NCBI RefSeq assembly: GCF_006442975.2 | Contig: NZ_CP083954.1 | Location: 3,665,501 to 3,729,500, forward strand | From: Mesorhizobium sp. B2-1-1 | GTDB lineage: Bacteria > Pseudomonadota > Alphaproteobacteria > Rhizobiales > Rhizobiaceae | Direction of reading: 5' to 3' | DNA: 64,000 nt | Part shown: positions 15,611-24,977 of the stretch, one piece after another | Position numbering within the stretch: the stretch's first letter is position 1 | Layout of the letters: every line of letters starts with the position of its first letter | The notes under the pieces: model-generated | Database searches by the model: none | What the model was told of the DNA's origin: nothing | Seen by the model: only the letters and a program-made list of their open reading frames with translations | Position numbers and translations under genes: made by a program

Positions 15611-17620
15611 CTACTTCTGCTTCAGCCGGCGCGGAAAACGCAGCCATTTGTCGTCGACCGGCCTTGGCACCGGCCCTGGCTGTGCGAGAATGGTGGTGAG
15701 CTCGGGAGGCAGGCTCGGCACCAGCGGCTTCTTGGTGGCGACGCCGTCCGCGATCGCGACGATCGAGTGGTAGAACTCGGCGCCGGTGACCGATCGCGGC
15801 GCCACCGCTTCATGCATGACGCTGATCACCGTTACATCGGGGCAGTTGTCCTTGATCGCCTGGTGGAAGGCAACCTTGCCCTCCGGATCGAGTGCGCCGG
15901 TCGCCTCGTCCAGGAATAGTAGCCCGGGTTGATGGAGCACGATGCGGGCCACCACCAGCTTCTGTTTCTGACCGCCGGACAGGACCTGATCCCAGCTTTT
16001 GCCTTCGCGGCTTTCGTCGCCCATATTCTCGATGAAGTCGCCCAGACCCGCCTTGTGCAGCGCGGACGCGACCTGCGCGTCGCCATGGTCGTGCTCGGAG
16101 CCCGGCAGGCAGACCAGCTGCTTCAGGGTCACCTGCTGCAGCTTGACCTCCTGGGCTGCATAGAAACTCTTCACCCCTTCGGGGAAGACGATGGTGCCGC
16201 GGCCGTAGGGCCACAGGCCGTTGATGGCCTTGATCAGCGAGGTCTTGCCGCAGCCGGATTCGCCTTTCAGGAAGGTCCATTCGCCGCGCCGGAAGCGCAG
16301 GTTCGCCGCTACGAGGAAAGGCGTTGCGTCCTCGCCCTGATGCGCCAGTTCAAGCTTCTGGATGGTCAAGCCGAAAACCGGGTTCTGGCTGGCGTAGCGG
16401 AAGTCGGAACGGCCGCTCTGGCTGTAGAATTCCTGGGGGTGCTGAACGTTCTCGATCGCATTGGCCAACTCGGTGACACGCTGGCTGTTGGCGCGCAGGG
16501 TGGCGATGGCGGGCATGACATGGATGAACCACGAACATTGGCCGATCAGCGAATTGACCAGTTCGGAGCCGGTTATGTAGCCCTTCAGGTCGAAGCCGTT
16601 GTGGATGAACGGCACAAGGCCCGGTCCATAGGCGACAATGCGGGCGCCGATGAAATTGTAGATCAGCTCGAACGACATGTAGACGGTGTTGACGATGTTG
16701 AGCCGCGTCCATGTGCCGTCAATATCGCCATAGAGGCGGCCATGCATGGTCCTCTGCACGCCTTCGCCGCGCGAGGCCGCGACATGGAAGCTGCGGCGCA
16801 GGAATGTCGTCAGCTCGCCACGGTAACTGCCTTCGGCCTGCTGCATCCTGACATTGAGACGCTCGAGCATGCCACCGAGCTTTACCGCGATCCAAGTGTT
16901 GAGCGGCACATAGATGGCGACGGCAAGGAGGGCGAGGATGGCGCTGCCATAGCTGCCGAGGAATTCGAGCCCCTTTACCTCGACGGAGGTCTCGAGCAGC
17001 TTCTGGCCGACGAAATAGAGCGAGGTGGCGACACCCAGCACACCCATGGCCAGCCCGATGGCGCCGCCCGTCATGTCCTTGATCGATTCCTGGACGCGCT
17101 GATCGATGTTGTCGGGGGCCGGCGCGCCATTGCCGGTCGAGGCATGCTGGGCGTGGAAATGGGTGTGGTTGCCGTCCAGCAGCGCCTCGTTGAAACGGCT
17201 GTCGAGCCAACCGCGCCATTTGCGGTGCAAGGTTGCTGAGACGAGATTGCGGATGCCCGTGAAGCCGGCGTCCTTGAGCACGACCAGCAGCACCAAAATA
17301 CCGGCATTGGCCAAAAGCGTCTGGAGAGGGGTGGTGTTGGCGGCGTCGTGGAAGAAGGCGATCGAGTTGACCAGTTCCCCGGATGCTTCTGCGAACCAGA
17401 CGCCGGCCTTGCTGGACAGAGCGGTGAGCAGCGCGATCACCAGCGTCAGCGTCCAGGCCTCCTTCCACCGGTCCGAGACCCAGTAGGCCCGCATCAGGCC
17501 CCAGAAGCTGCGCATCGAGGAAACCGGGGTCAGAAGCGACCGCCTTGCGGCATCGCTGTGTAGTCCATCTGTTCCTGACAGTTGCGGTGGTCTGTCGACC
17601 CGAATCACAATCCCGCCCAA
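15611..17620 (-). CDS. ABC transporter with fused SbmA/BacA-like membrane domain and ATPase (BclA-like)
   Basis: Up to 669 residues. The membrane part (about 40-380) has six hydrophobic segments and the SbmA/BacA and ABC_membrane_2 type pattern DNIDQRVQESI; the ATPase part has Walker A GESGCGKTS (453-461), signature LSGGQKQ (547-553), Walker B LLFLDEAT (567-574) and His603. Fused proteins of this kind include Bradyrhizobium BclA, which imports antimicrobial peptides and is needed in nodules; related YddA-type proteins are less studied. The frame begins with TTG at 17620; ATG at 17515 (MRSFWGLMRAYW) is an equally good start. A 17-bp palindrome lies just upstream. Confidence 0.85.
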   Translation of the reverse strand: MGGIVIRVDRPPQLSGTDGLHSDAARRSLLTPVSSMRSFWGLMRAYWVSDRWKEAWTLTLVIALLTALSSKAGVWFAEASGELVNSIAFFHDAANTTPLQTLLANAGILVLLVVLKDAGFTGIRNLVSATLHRKWRGWLDSRFNEALLDGNHTHFHAQHASTGNGAPAPDNIDQRVQESIKDMTGGAIGLAMGVLGVATSLYFVGQKLLETSVEVKGLEFLGSYGSAILALLAVAIYVPLNTWIAVKLGGMLERLNVRMQQAEGSYRGELTTFLRRSFHVAASRGEGVQRTMHGRLYGDIDGTWTRLNIVNTVYMSFELIYNFIGARIVAYGPGLVPFIHNGFDLKGYITGSELVNSLIGQCSWFIHVMPAIATLRANSQRVTELANAIENVQHPQEFYSQSGRSDFRYASQNPVFGLTIQKLELAHQGEDATPFLVAANLRFRRGEWTFLKGESGCGKTSLIKAINGLWPYGRGTIVFPEGVKSFYAAQEVKLQQVTLKQLVCLPGSEHDHGDAQVASALHKAGLGDFIENMGDESREGKSWDQVLSGGQKQKLVVARIVLHQPGLLFLDEATGALDPEGKVAFHQAIKDNCPDVTVISVMHEAVAPRSVTGAEFYHSIVAIADGVATKKPLVPSLPPELTTILAQPGPVPRPVDDKWLRFPRRLKQK

Positions 17621-17626
17621 ACCTTT

Positions 17627-17654
17627 TTTGTATTGTTACGGATGGTAACACCAA
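17627..17654 (-). promoter_or_regulatory. Possible repressed promoter of the BclA-like gene
   Basis: TTGGTG (complement of 17649-17654) and TACAAA (complement of 17627-17632) are spaced by 16 bases. The spacer is filled by the palindrome TGTTAC-GGATG-GTAACA (17634-17650), an arrangement typical of an operator between -35 and -10. Confidence 0.45.
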
Positions 17655-18131
17655 TTGATCATTTTCCATTAATTTTTATAGGGGGGCAGCGGGATTGAGG
17701 TGGATGCCGTGGCTGCAGGGCAACAGGTTGGGCTTCCCGAGCGTCGCGCCAAAGCCGACGAAAAGCCGGTTTAAGCTAGTGATGTCAGGTAATTACGCGG
17801 CATCAGAGCGCGACGTTTCTACCTTCCCCTAGGGAAGGCGTTCGCACGAATTTGTGACCCGCTTGGGCTGCCCGGCAAGCCGGCTTTTCATTGCAGGCTA
17901 ATCAAAATTCCGGAAAACACGTCGCCCTGGACGCCTGATTCCTCGCCGGCATGTCCCCGCCGGAAGTCCGGAAATGACCTGAGACGCTGGGCAAGCCAGC
18001 GATCGACCGGACCGGCGGCATCAAGGCAGGCCGCGACGCCGGCAAAGCCGATGATCGCGGAACCCACCGGGGCCAGGCGTTGCCTCACGCCCGGGGAGGG
18101 CTGCTTGAAAATCCTGCGTTGAAGATCGGGT
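17655..18131. other. Intergenic stretch without a convincing gene
   Basis: The roughly 480 bases between the BclA-like promoter and the DsbA-like stop codon contain only short frames without ribosome-binding sites or recognisable protein features. The first 40 bases are AT-rich (TTAATTTTTATA region). I see no RNA gene or repeat here. Confidence 0.5.
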
Positions 18132-18812
18132 TCAGTCGACTTTTTCCAGTTCGCCACGCGCCTTGGCGGCGGCTACCTGGCGGATGGCGTCGGCGAGCGT
18201 GTCGACGTCCTGCGCGCCCATCACCGCGTATTTGCCCTCCAGCAGGAAGCATGGCACGCCTGATATGCCCATGCGCGACGCGGTGGCGATCTCGGTGCGA
18301 ACCGCCTCGACATCGGCATCGGTCGGCAAGAGCGTCTCGACAACGGATGCGTCCATTCCGGTCTCGCGCGCCGCCTCGACCAGCACGGCGTGATCGCCGA
18401 TGTTGGCGCCTTCTTCGAAGTTCAGCTGGAACAGGCGGCGCACCAGCCGGTTCTGCACGTCTTCGCCGGCCGCACCGGCCCAGCGAATGACGCGATGGGC
18501 ATCAAGCGTGTTGGGCGCGACCTTGATGGCGCCGAAAGCGAAGGAAATGCCTTCGGCTTCACCGAGCGGCTCGATACGGGCGTGGATCTGGCGAATGTGT
18601 TCGTCGCTGCCGAATTTGGCCAGCATATACTCGCGGCGATCCTTGCCTTCCGGCGGAATGGTCGGATCGAGCTGGAACGGCCGCCAGCGTATATGCACAT
18701 CCACCTCGCCGGCGGCGGCGACCGCCTTATCCAGCCGCTTCTGGCCGATGAAGCACCATGGGCACACGACGTCGGACACCACGTCTATGGTGATCGTATT
18801 CGCTTGGCTCAT
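18132..18812 (-). CDS. DsbA-family oxidoreductase, FrnE-like
   Basis: 226 residues with the thioredoxin-fold active site C17-PW-C20 in SDVVCPWCFIG, an inserted helical domain, and the cis-Pro region GISGVPCFLLEGKYAVMGAQ. This is the pattern of the FrnE / 2-hydroxychromene-2-carboxylate isomerase-like DsbA group, which is cytoplasmic (no signal peptide is present) and acts on thiols or as an isomerase using glutathione. The C-terminus ends VAAAKARGELEKVD. It lies 60 bases after the YejA-like gene start-to-stop order on the same strand. Confidence 0.9.
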   Translation of the reverse strand: MSQANTITIDVVSDVVCPWCFIGQKRLDKAVAAAGEVDVHIRWRPFQLDPTIPPEGKDRREYMLAKFGSDEHIRQIHARIEPLGEAEGISFAFGAIKVAPNTLDAHRVIRWAGAAGEDVQNRLVRRLFQLNFEEGANIGDHAVLVEAARETGMDASVVETLLPTDADVEAVRTEIATASRMGISGVPCFLLEGKYAVMGAQDVDTLADAIRQVAAAKARGELEKVD

Positions 18813-18873
18813 CTCGATCTCCTGAACGTTCGGGCGCCGTGCACTTACCGGGCTTCCACTCCTGGGCCTATGC

Positions 18874-20694
18874 TCAGTTCGGCTTTCGCCACCAGGTCGG
18901 CAACTGGTAACCGAATATGGGCGTCTTTTGCGGATGGTCCAGATAATTCCAGTAAGCGATCCATTGCTGCGTGTTGTGCTGCATCGGCACCATGTAGTTG
19001 CCGGAGATCAGCAACCGGTCGAGAACGCGCACGGCGGCGACGTAATCCTCCTTGGTGCGGGCGCGCAACATGGCCTCGATCGCAGCGTCCACCGCGGGAT
19101 CGGCGACGCCGGCGAGGTTGAACGAACCTTCAGCCTTGGCGGCGGAGGATGACCAACGCCCGATCTGCTCGATGCCGGGCGAGAGCGAATTGTTGAAGCC
19201 GCTCGAGCCGATCAGCACCTCGAAATCGAAACGCTGCTTGCGCGACTGTATCTGGTCGCCGTCGAGGCTGCGGATGGAGACATCGATGCCGATCTTTTCC
19301 AGCGTGCGCTGGTAGATGCCGGCGAGACGCTCCTCGTCCTGCGAGGCGGTCAGGATCTCGAAGCCGAAGGGCTTGCCCTCGGGGTCGAGCATCGTGCCGC
19401 CCTGCAGGTGGTAGCCGATGCTTTTCAGGAGATCGAAAGCCGCTTTCAGCACCTTTCGGTCCTGGCCCGAGCCATCGGTCACCGGCGGCCGCCAGGTTCC
19501 GTCCATGACGTCGGCCGGCACGCGGCCGGGGTAGGGCGCCAGCAACGCTTTTTCCCTGTCGTCGGCCGGATGGCCGAGCGCCGAAAGCTCGGAATTCTGC
19601 CAGTAGCTCATCGTTCGCGCGTATTTGCCGCCAAACAGGTTCTTGTTGGCCCATTCGAAGTCGTAGAGCATGCCGAGCGCCTGACGCACCACGGGGTTCG
19701 AGAATTTCGGCAGCCTCGTGTTGAACAGGAAACCGGTCACGACGGGTGGAATACCGGTGTCGAAAGTTTCGGCAACCACCTCTCCCCTATGGAAAGCGGG
19801 AAAATCCAGATCGCGTTCGCGCTTCACCGGATCGCTGTCGTCGTCGATGGCGCAAAGGCCTTTCTTGAACGCCTCGAGCTTGGCATTGGCGTTGAGGAAA
19901 TATTCGATGGTGATCTGGTCGTAATTGTCGAAGCCGCGCTTGGCCGGAATATCCTTGCCCCAATAGTCCGGGTTGCGCTTGAAAACGATGCGCTGGCCGG
20001 GCGTCACCTGTGCGATCCTGTAGGGGCCGCTGCCGATCAACGGCTTCAGCGTCGTCCTGTCGAAAGTCTCGATGTCGAAGGCGTGCTTGGGGATGATCGG
20101 CGTCAGCGCGATGATCAGCGGAAATTCGCGATCGGCCTTGTCGTTGAAGGTGAACCGCACGCTGTGGTCGCCGGTCTTCTCAAGCTTGGCAATCCTGGCC
20201 ATGCGGTCGCTGTAGGGCGGACGGCCTTTCTGCGTATAGGCATCGTAGGTGAACAGCACGTCCTCCGGCGTCACCGGCTGGCCGTCCGACCATTTGGCAT
20301 TCGGGTTGAGATGGAATTCGATGCTCTTGCGCTCGGAATCCATGTCGGCCGACTCGGCAAGCAAGCCATAGAGCGTGAAGGCCTCGTCGGCATTGCGCTG
20401 CATCAGCGGCTCGAAGACCAGATTGCCGAAGATCGTGTCCATCATGCCGCGCGCCGTGGTGCGCAGGCTCTTCAGGATGAAGGGGTTGAGATTGTCGAAA
20501 CTGCCGACGACGCAATAGGTAATGCTGCCGCCCTTCGGCGCGTCGGGATTGACGTAGTCGAAATGCGCATAGTCGGGCGGCAGGGCCGGCTCACCCTGCA
20601 TGGCAATTGCATATCTGGGTTCCGACGCCGCCGGCAGGGGCGAAAGGGCGAAAAATGATGTCGCGGTGATCAGCCAAACGAGAACGCGGCCCAT
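18874..20694 (-). CDS. Periplasmic binding protein for peptides (YejA / SBP_bac_5 family)
   Basis: 606 residues from the ATG at 20694 (MGRVLVWLITATSFF), which follows a GGAGACGG stretch; an open frame extends to 20832 without signals. A signal peptide covers about residues 1-26. The SBP_bac_5 domain is clear: GGSITYCVVGSFDNLNPF, WSDGQPVTPEDVLFTYDAY, and the terminal WNYLDHPQKTP with a final YQLPTWW typical of the YejA (microcin C / oligopeptide) group. No permease or ATPase gene is adjacent, so its membrane partners are encoded elsewhere. Confidence 0.92.
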   Translation of the reverse strand: MGRVLVWLITATSFFALSPLPAASEPRYAIAMQGEPALPPDYAHFDYVNPDAPKGGSITYCVVGSFDNLNPFILKSLRTTARGMMDTIFGNLVFEPLMQRNADEAFTLYGLLAESADMDSERKSIEFHLNPNAKWSDGQPVTPEDVLFTYDAYTQKGRPPYSDRMARIAKLEKTGDHSVRFTFNDKADREFPLIIALTPIIPKHAFDIETFDRTTLKPLIGSGPYRIAQVTPGQRIVFKRNPDYWGKDIPAKRGFDNYDQITIEYFLNANAKLEAFKKGLCAIDDDSDPVKRERDLDFPAFHRGEVVAETFDTGIPPVVTGFLFNTRLPKFSNPVVRQALGMLYDFEWANKNLFGGKYARTMSYWQNSELSALGHPADDREKALLAPYPGRVPADVMDGTWRPPVTDGSGQDRKVLKAAFDLLKSIGYHLQGGTMLDPEGKPFGFEILTASQDEERLAGIYQRTLEKIGIDVSIRSLDGDQIQSRKQRFDFEVLIGSSGFNNSLSPGIEQIGRWSSSAAKAEGSFNLAGVADPAVDAAIEAMLRARTKEDYVAAVRVLDRLLISGNYMVPMQHNTQQWIAYWNYLDHPQKTPIFGYQLPTWWRKPN

Positions 20695-20919
20695 GACCGT
20701 CTCCTTACCGGGTCGGCTTGATGATTCGGTGCGCACACTAGCATGGGGCACCGCCAATGTTCGTTGCCAAGAATCGCAGATTGCGGGCTGGATTCGGCAC
20801 CGCTTGCAGTGTAACACGCCGTCCGAAGTCATTCTGTTGCCTCATTTCGGCAACAGGTAGCTGGACCACACGGCGCGAAGAAGCGGGTCCCCGGGATCAT
20901 TTGAGAGGAAGTGCACGAC

Positions 20920-21549
20920 ATGACGAGCCTGAACAGCAATGCGTACCGCCTGTCGGTCATGGCCGCTGGCGTGATCGGCTTTCTGGGCGCGGCAATTCCC
21001 GTTGCTTCCGCACAGCAGCAACAACAGATCCCGCAGGGCTGGTTCAAGGCTTGCACAAAGCAGGAAGACGTCGACATCTGCAACGTGCAGAACATCACCA
21101 CCGCCGGCAACGGCCAGTTGGTCACCGGCGTGAGCCTGATCGAGCTGAAAGGCAAGGTGAACCGCAAGGTCTTCCAGGTGACGGTTCCGACCGGTCGTCT
21201 GGTTGGTGCCGGCATTGGCCTCCAGATCGATACCGGCAAAACGCAGAAGCTTGAATATGTGGTCTGCTTCCCCGACCGCTGCGTGGCGGAAGTGCCGCTG
21301 ACCGACCAGCTCGTCGCCTCCTTCAAGAAGGGCCAGGCGCTCACCTTGACCTCGATCAATTTCCAGAACCAGCCCAATCCGATCAAGGTCGCGCTGCAGG
21401 GCTTCAGCGGCGCCTATGACGGCCCGCCGCTGCAGCAGTCGGACATCGAGGACCGGCAGAAGAAGCTCCAGGATTTCGTCGCCAAGAACAACCAGGACTT
21501 CGCCAAGAAGCTCAAGGAAGAGCAGGACAAGGCGAAGACCGCGAACTGA
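20920..21549 (+). CDS. Invasion-associated locus B (IalB) family protein
   Basis: 209 residues from the ATG at 20920, 8 bases after AGGAAG; a GTG at 20911 in frame is less likely. Signal peptide to about residue 30 (VASAQQQQ). The IalB domain has the paired cysteines C-x-n-C in FKACTKQEDVDICNVQN and VVCFPDRCVAEVPL. A charged helical tail (EDRQKKLQDFVAKNNQDFAKK and so on) follows. In Bartonella and Brucella relatives IalB is an outer-membrane or periplasmic protein linked to cell entry; in rhizobia its role is not established. A bidirectional terminator follows. Confidence 0.9.
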   Translation: MTSLNSNAYRLSVMAAGVIGFLGAAIPVASAQQQQQIPQGWFKACTKQEDVDICNVQNITTAGNGQLVTGVSLIELKGKVNRKVFQVTVPTGRLVGAGIGLQIDTGKTQKLEYVVCFPDRCVAEVPLTDQLVASFKKGQALTLTSINFQNQPNPIKVALQGFSGAYDGPPLQQSDIEDRQKKLQDFVAKNNQDFAKKLKEEQDKAKTAN

Positions 21550-21574
21550 TCGGTTCGGGCATTCTCAAAGCCAC

Positions 21575-21603
21575 AAAAAAGCGGGGTCATGCCCCGCTTT
21601 TTT
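21575..21603. terminator. Bidirectional terminator between ialB-like gene and hspQ
   Basis: A-run (21575-21580), stem GCGGGG-TCAT-CCCCGC and T-run to 21603 form a symmetrical terminator serving both convergent genes. Confidence 0.92.
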
Positions 21604-21641
21604 GCTTCTGCACCTGACCTTGGTGATCACTGCCGGGGCGA

Positions 21642-21965
21642 TCAGTGCCTGGACTGCAGTTTCGGCTCGTAGCGTCCGTCCGGCTTTTTGTCGAACATTT
21701 CCTTGATCTGCGGGTGGCGGACCGGTTCTCCCGATTGGTCCTCGAGCAGATTCTGCTCGGACACATAGGCGATGTACTCGGTTTCCGAATTCTCGGCGAG
21801 CAGATGGTAGAACGGCTGGTCCTTGCGCGGGCGCACGTCGACGGGGATCGCCTCGTACCATTCCTCCGTATTGGCGAATTGCGGATCGACATCGAAAATG
21901 ATGCCCCGGAACGGAAACAGCCGATGGCGAACCACCTGTCCGATCGCGAATTTGGCTGTTCTCAT
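21642..21965 (-). CDS. hspQ: Heat shock protein HspQ (hemimethylated-DNA-binding domain)
   Basis: 107 residues from the ATG at 21965 (MRTAKFAIGQVVRHRLFPFRG). The whole protein is one YccV-like beta-barrel domain with the conserved FPFRGIIFDVDPQFANTEEWYEAIP and QPFYHLLAENSETEYIAYVSEQNL. In Escherichia coli HspQ binds DnaA and adjusts Lon activity. A longer frame to 22091 has no supporting signals. It is convergent with the IalB gene and lies beside a ubiquinone hydroxylase on the same strand with a 160-base gap. Confidence 0.93.
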   Translation of the reverse strand: MRTAKFAIGQVVRHRLFPFRGIIFDVDPQFANTEEWYEAIPVDVRPRKDQPFYHLLAENSETEYIAYVSEQNLLEDQSGEPVRHPQIKEMFDKKPDGRYEPKLQSRH

Positions 21966-22124
21966 CGTACTCACCACTGAATTCCTTAGCTTTATTTGGC
22001 GCAGACTCCGAATCAATTCAATCCCGAAGCTTTGAGCGTCCTCAAGCTGCGTGTGATACGGAGCAAAGATTGTGGGCGAGTTGCCGGCCATCGATGCCTG
22101 CCGGCAGCAAATGTGTTCGCAAGC

Positions 22125-23339
22125 TCACTGCTGGCGCGCTTGCTTTCCCAAGCCACCGCCAAGCGCCGCAAACCCGCTGCCGGGACGGAGCCCTTCGCGC
22201 ATGAAGAAAGCGCGAAGCGGTGCAAAACCACCAAGCACGCCGAGCCCGGCACTGCGCGCCATCTGCGCCGGCAGCAGGTCGGAAAGCAGCGACATGTTCA
22301 GTAGATTGACCGCGCTGCTGCGCGCCAGAATATCGGGCCGGCGCTTGAAGTCATAGATGGCGAGGGCTTTCGCGGCCCCTGGGTCTTCATAATTTTCATT
22401 CGCGATTCCAATAAGATCGTCGATATCCCTGATGCCAAGATTGAGCCCTTGCGCGCCGATCGGCGGAAATACGTGGGCGGCTTCGCCGACAAGCGCCACC
22501 CGGTCGCGCGCAAAACGCAGCGGCGTCGCCGTTGCAAGCGGATAGACCTGCCGGCCTGGCTCGACCGTCACCCGGCCCAGCATGGACTGCATCCGCTGTT
22601 CGACCCGCAGCGACAACGTCGCATCGTCCAGCGCGGCAAGTTCCGTGGCGGTTTCCGGCTTGACCACCCAGACCAGGCTCGAGCGGTTGCCGGGCAGCGG
22701 AACCTGCGTGAACGGACCGGTTTCGGTATGGAGTTCGGTCGAGGTGAAGGCATGATCGCGGCCGTGGGAGAAGTTGAGCACCAGCGCTGCCTGGGGATAA
22801 GTCCGGGCGGCGGTCGAGATGCCCGCCGCCTGGCGCGCCGGCGACAGGCGTCCGTCGGCGGCAACCGCCAGGGATGCTTCGATCACGCTGCCGTCGGCAA
22901 GGGCCGCGCGAGCCTTATCGGCGCCGAGATGCCAGGCATCGACCATGGATGTCAGCCACGCGATCCCGGAATGCGCGGCAACCCTGCCGGCGAGCGCGGG
23001 AATGAGGACGCTATTGGGCAGGTTGAGCCCGAACTGATCCTCGTCGATCTCGCTGGCGCGGAAGGTGACGACCGGACTGCGGATCAATCGGTTGGTCGCG
23101 TCGACGATGCGCATCACCTTGAGGGGCGCGGCCTGCGGCTTGATGTCGGCGAGGACGCCCAGCCGCTCAAGCACCTTCAAGGCAGGGTTCATCAGTGCCG
23201 TCGTGCGGCCATCGGGAGCGGATGCCTCCGGCCCGACGAGCGTCACCGGAAAGCCGGCATTGGCGAAACCGAGCGCGGCGATCAGCCCTGCCGGCCCCGT
23301 GCCGGCGATGAGTATCCGTGTTGTTTTCTGATGCTCCAA
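22125..23339 (-). CDS. UbiH/UbiF/UbiL-type FAD-dependent ubiquinone hydroxylase
   Basis: 404 residues. FAD-binding dinucleotide motif AGTGPAGLIAALGFANAG (about 12-29, with GTG where GGG is usual), the middle DG-type motif AAVAADGRLSPAR, and the FAD-ribityl motif VALVGEAAHVFPPIGAQGLNLG (about 305-326; GEAAH rather than the commoner GDAAH). The family hydroxylates the ubiquinone ring (C1, C5 or C6) in aerobic Q biosynthesis. Alphaproteobacteria often use the broad UbiL/UbiM enzymes, so the exact position cannot be told. The C-terminal helical segment is complete. Confidence 0.9.
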   Translation of the reverse strand: MEHQKTTRILIAGTGPAGLIAALGFANAGFPVTLVGPEASAPDGRTTALMNPALKVLERLGVLADIKPQAAPLKVMRIVDATNRLIRSPVVTFRASEIDEDQFGLNLPNSVLIPALAGRVAAHSGIAWLTSMVDAWHLGADKARAALADGSVIEASLAVAADGRLSPARQAAGISTAARTYPQAALVLNFSHGRDHAFTSTELHTETGPFTQVPLPGNRSSLVWVVKPETATELAALDDATLSLRVEQRMQSMLGRVTVEPGRQVYPLATATPLRFARDRVALVGEAAHVFPPIGAQGLNLGIRDIDDLIGIANENYEDPGAAKALAIYDFKRRPDILARSSAVNLLNMSLLSDLLPAQMARSAGLGVLGGFAPLRAFFMREGLRPGSGFAALGGGLGKQARQQ

Positions 23340-23451
23340 GATCGGCTTCCGGCTTGCGATGCGGGGCAGCGCACGCGCCCCGCCACTCGATGAGCATATA
23401 GGTCAGGTCATACGGCTTGATCAACGGGGCGATTCGGCCCATTCGAAGGTC

Positions 23452-24348
23452 ATGACCGGCCGCCAGGACGACTTCAGCCATCTCGACAGCGCAGGCCGTG
23501 CGACGGCCGATATCGCACGCAACCCGCGTTTGACGGTGAACCTCGTTGTCGGCGCCGGCATCCTGCTTGCCTGGCTGTCCCTGGCCACAATGGCGATCCG
23601 CGCCGCGGAGGGACGCGCCGCGGGTGTCGGCGCGCCCGGCGACGCCTTGTTGAAAACCCTGCCGCAGCTGCCGTTGCCCGATTCCCTGGCCCGGTTCTTC
23701 GCGCTGTGCCTCTCGGCCGCGCCCTTGGACGGAGATATCGGCCCGCGCGCCGGTGCGTTGACGGCAATGTGGTTCCTGATGGCGATCGCGACGATGCTGC
23801 CCTCGGCGGCGCCGATGATCCGAACCTATTGCGAGATCGCCGACACGGCCAGGATCAGGCATGAGCCGGTCGTCCATCCGCTGGTGCTGGTCGCCGGCTA
23901 TCTCTCGACATGGCTGGCCGCGTCGGCTGGGTTTGCGGCGCTGACGCTCGCCATCGATGCGTTCGCCTCGTCAGGCCAGATGTTCGATCCGGTTCTGGGC
24001 ATTGCCGGCGCTGTCGCCTTGCTGGTCGCCGGCCTCTACCAGTTCAGTGGCCTGAAGGAGGCCTGCCTGAAGAAATGCAGGAACCCCTTCGCGATCCTGT
24101 TTGCCAACTGGAGCGCGCGGCCTGCAGCCATTTTCCGGCTCGGCGTCGCGCAAGGCATCTGGTGCCTTGGCTGTTGCTGGGCACTGATGCTGGTGATGTT
24201 CGCCGTGGGCGTGATGAACGTCTTCTGGATGGCGCTGATCGGCCTGTTCACCCTGATCGAAAAACAAGCCGCGGGCAGGCTTCCAACCCGGCTGGCCGGT
24301 GCGATACTGCTTGTCTGGGCAGCCGCGCTGCTAGTAGTCTCGCTATGA
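23452..24348 (+). CDS. DUF2182 predicted metal-binding membrane protein
   Basis: 298 residues from the ATG at 23452, preceded by GAAGG. Five to six transmembrane segments. Family motifs are visible: MWFLMAIATMLPSAAPMI in an early helix, the loop LKEACLKKCRNP, and the helix start GIWCLGCCWALM with closely spaced cysteines. These Cys/Met-rich motifs suggest metal (perhaps copper) handling; the function is not established. It is followed after 14 bases by the DUF1326 gene, the usual partner of this family, and then by pcs. Confidence 0.88.
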   Translation: MTGRQDDFSHLDSAGRATADIARNPRLTVNLVVGAGILLAWLSLATMAIRAAEGRAAGVGAPGDALLKTLPQLPLPDSLARFFALCLSAAPLDGDIGPRAGALTAMWFLMAIATMLPSAAPMIRTYCEIADTARIRHEPVVHPLVLVAGYLSTWLAASAGFAALTLAIDAFASSGQMFDPVLGIAGAVALLVAGLYQFSGLKEACLKKCRNPFAILFANWSARPAAIFRLGVAQGIWCLGCCWALMLVMFAVGVMNVFWMALIGLFTLIEKQAAGRLPTRLAGAILLVWAAALLVVSL

Positions 24349-24362
24349 GTGGGGGAAACTCG

Positions 24363-24977
24363 ATGACGGATCCGAGCTGGGCAATGAAGGGGGAGCTCGT
24401 ACTCTCCTGCAATTGCACGGTTTTTTGCCCTTGCGTGCTGTCGCTGGGCAGCCATCCTCCGACCGAAGGCTATTGCCAGACCTGGGCGGGTTTCCGTATC
24501 GATGCCGGTCATTTCGGAGAGGTCGACCTGTCAGGGCTTAATCTCGGGCTGATCATGGAAATCCCCGGCTATATGAGCCGCGGCAACTGGACCGCCGGCC
24601 TGTTCATCGACGTCAGAGCCTCGATCTATGCGGTCAAGGCGTTGACGAAGATCTTCACCGGCAAGGCGGGCGGGACGACGTCGCTGCTTTCGATCCTCGT
24701 CGGCAAATTCCTCGGTGTCGAACAAGTGCCGATTACCTATGAGACACGCGACAAGACGCGTATCTTCCAGATACCGAAGATCATCGATGGGGCGGTCACG
24801 CCAATTGTCGGCAAGGACCGCGACAAGGACACGGTGATCAGCAATTCGGAATATTGGATCGCGCCGGAGATCATCGTGGCCAAGTCCGACAAGAGCAAGA
24901 TGCGAGCCTTTGGTCGCAACTGGAATTTCGGCGGCCGTTCAGCCGAAATCTGCAAGCTGGACTGGCAGGGCCCGTGA
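24363..24977 (+). CDS. DUF1326 protein, cysteine-rich partner of DUF2182
   Basis: 204 residues from the ATG at 24363, chosen for the GGGGGAAA just upstream; an ATG at 24345 overlapping the previous stop is the alternative. The N-terminal motif LSCNCTVFCPC (cysteines at about 15, 17, 22 and 24) is the signature of DUF1326 and could hold a metal. No signal peptide, so probably cytoplasmic and peripheral to the DUF2182 membrane protein. Its stop overlaps the GTG start of pcs (GTGA), showing translational coupling. Confidence 0.88.
   Translation: MTDPSWAMKGELVLSCNCTVFCPCVLSLGSHPPTEGYCQTWAGFRIDAGHFGEVDLSGLNLGLIMEIPGYMSRGNWTAGLFIDVRASIYAVKALTKIFTGKAGGTTSLLSILVGKFLGVEQVPITYETRDKTRIFQIPKIIDGAVTPIVGKDRDKDTVISNSEYWIAPEIIVAKSDKSKMRAFGRNWNFGGRSAEICKLDWQGP

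Noticed and set aside
15929..17239. 436-residue plus-strand frame antisense to the BclA-like gene
   Set aside because: Same reason: antisense shadow of a strongly supported gene.
17888..18157. 89-residue minus-strand frame overlapping the DsbA-like gene end
   Set aside because: No ribosome-binding site, arginine/proline-rich shadow-like composition, no recognisable family.
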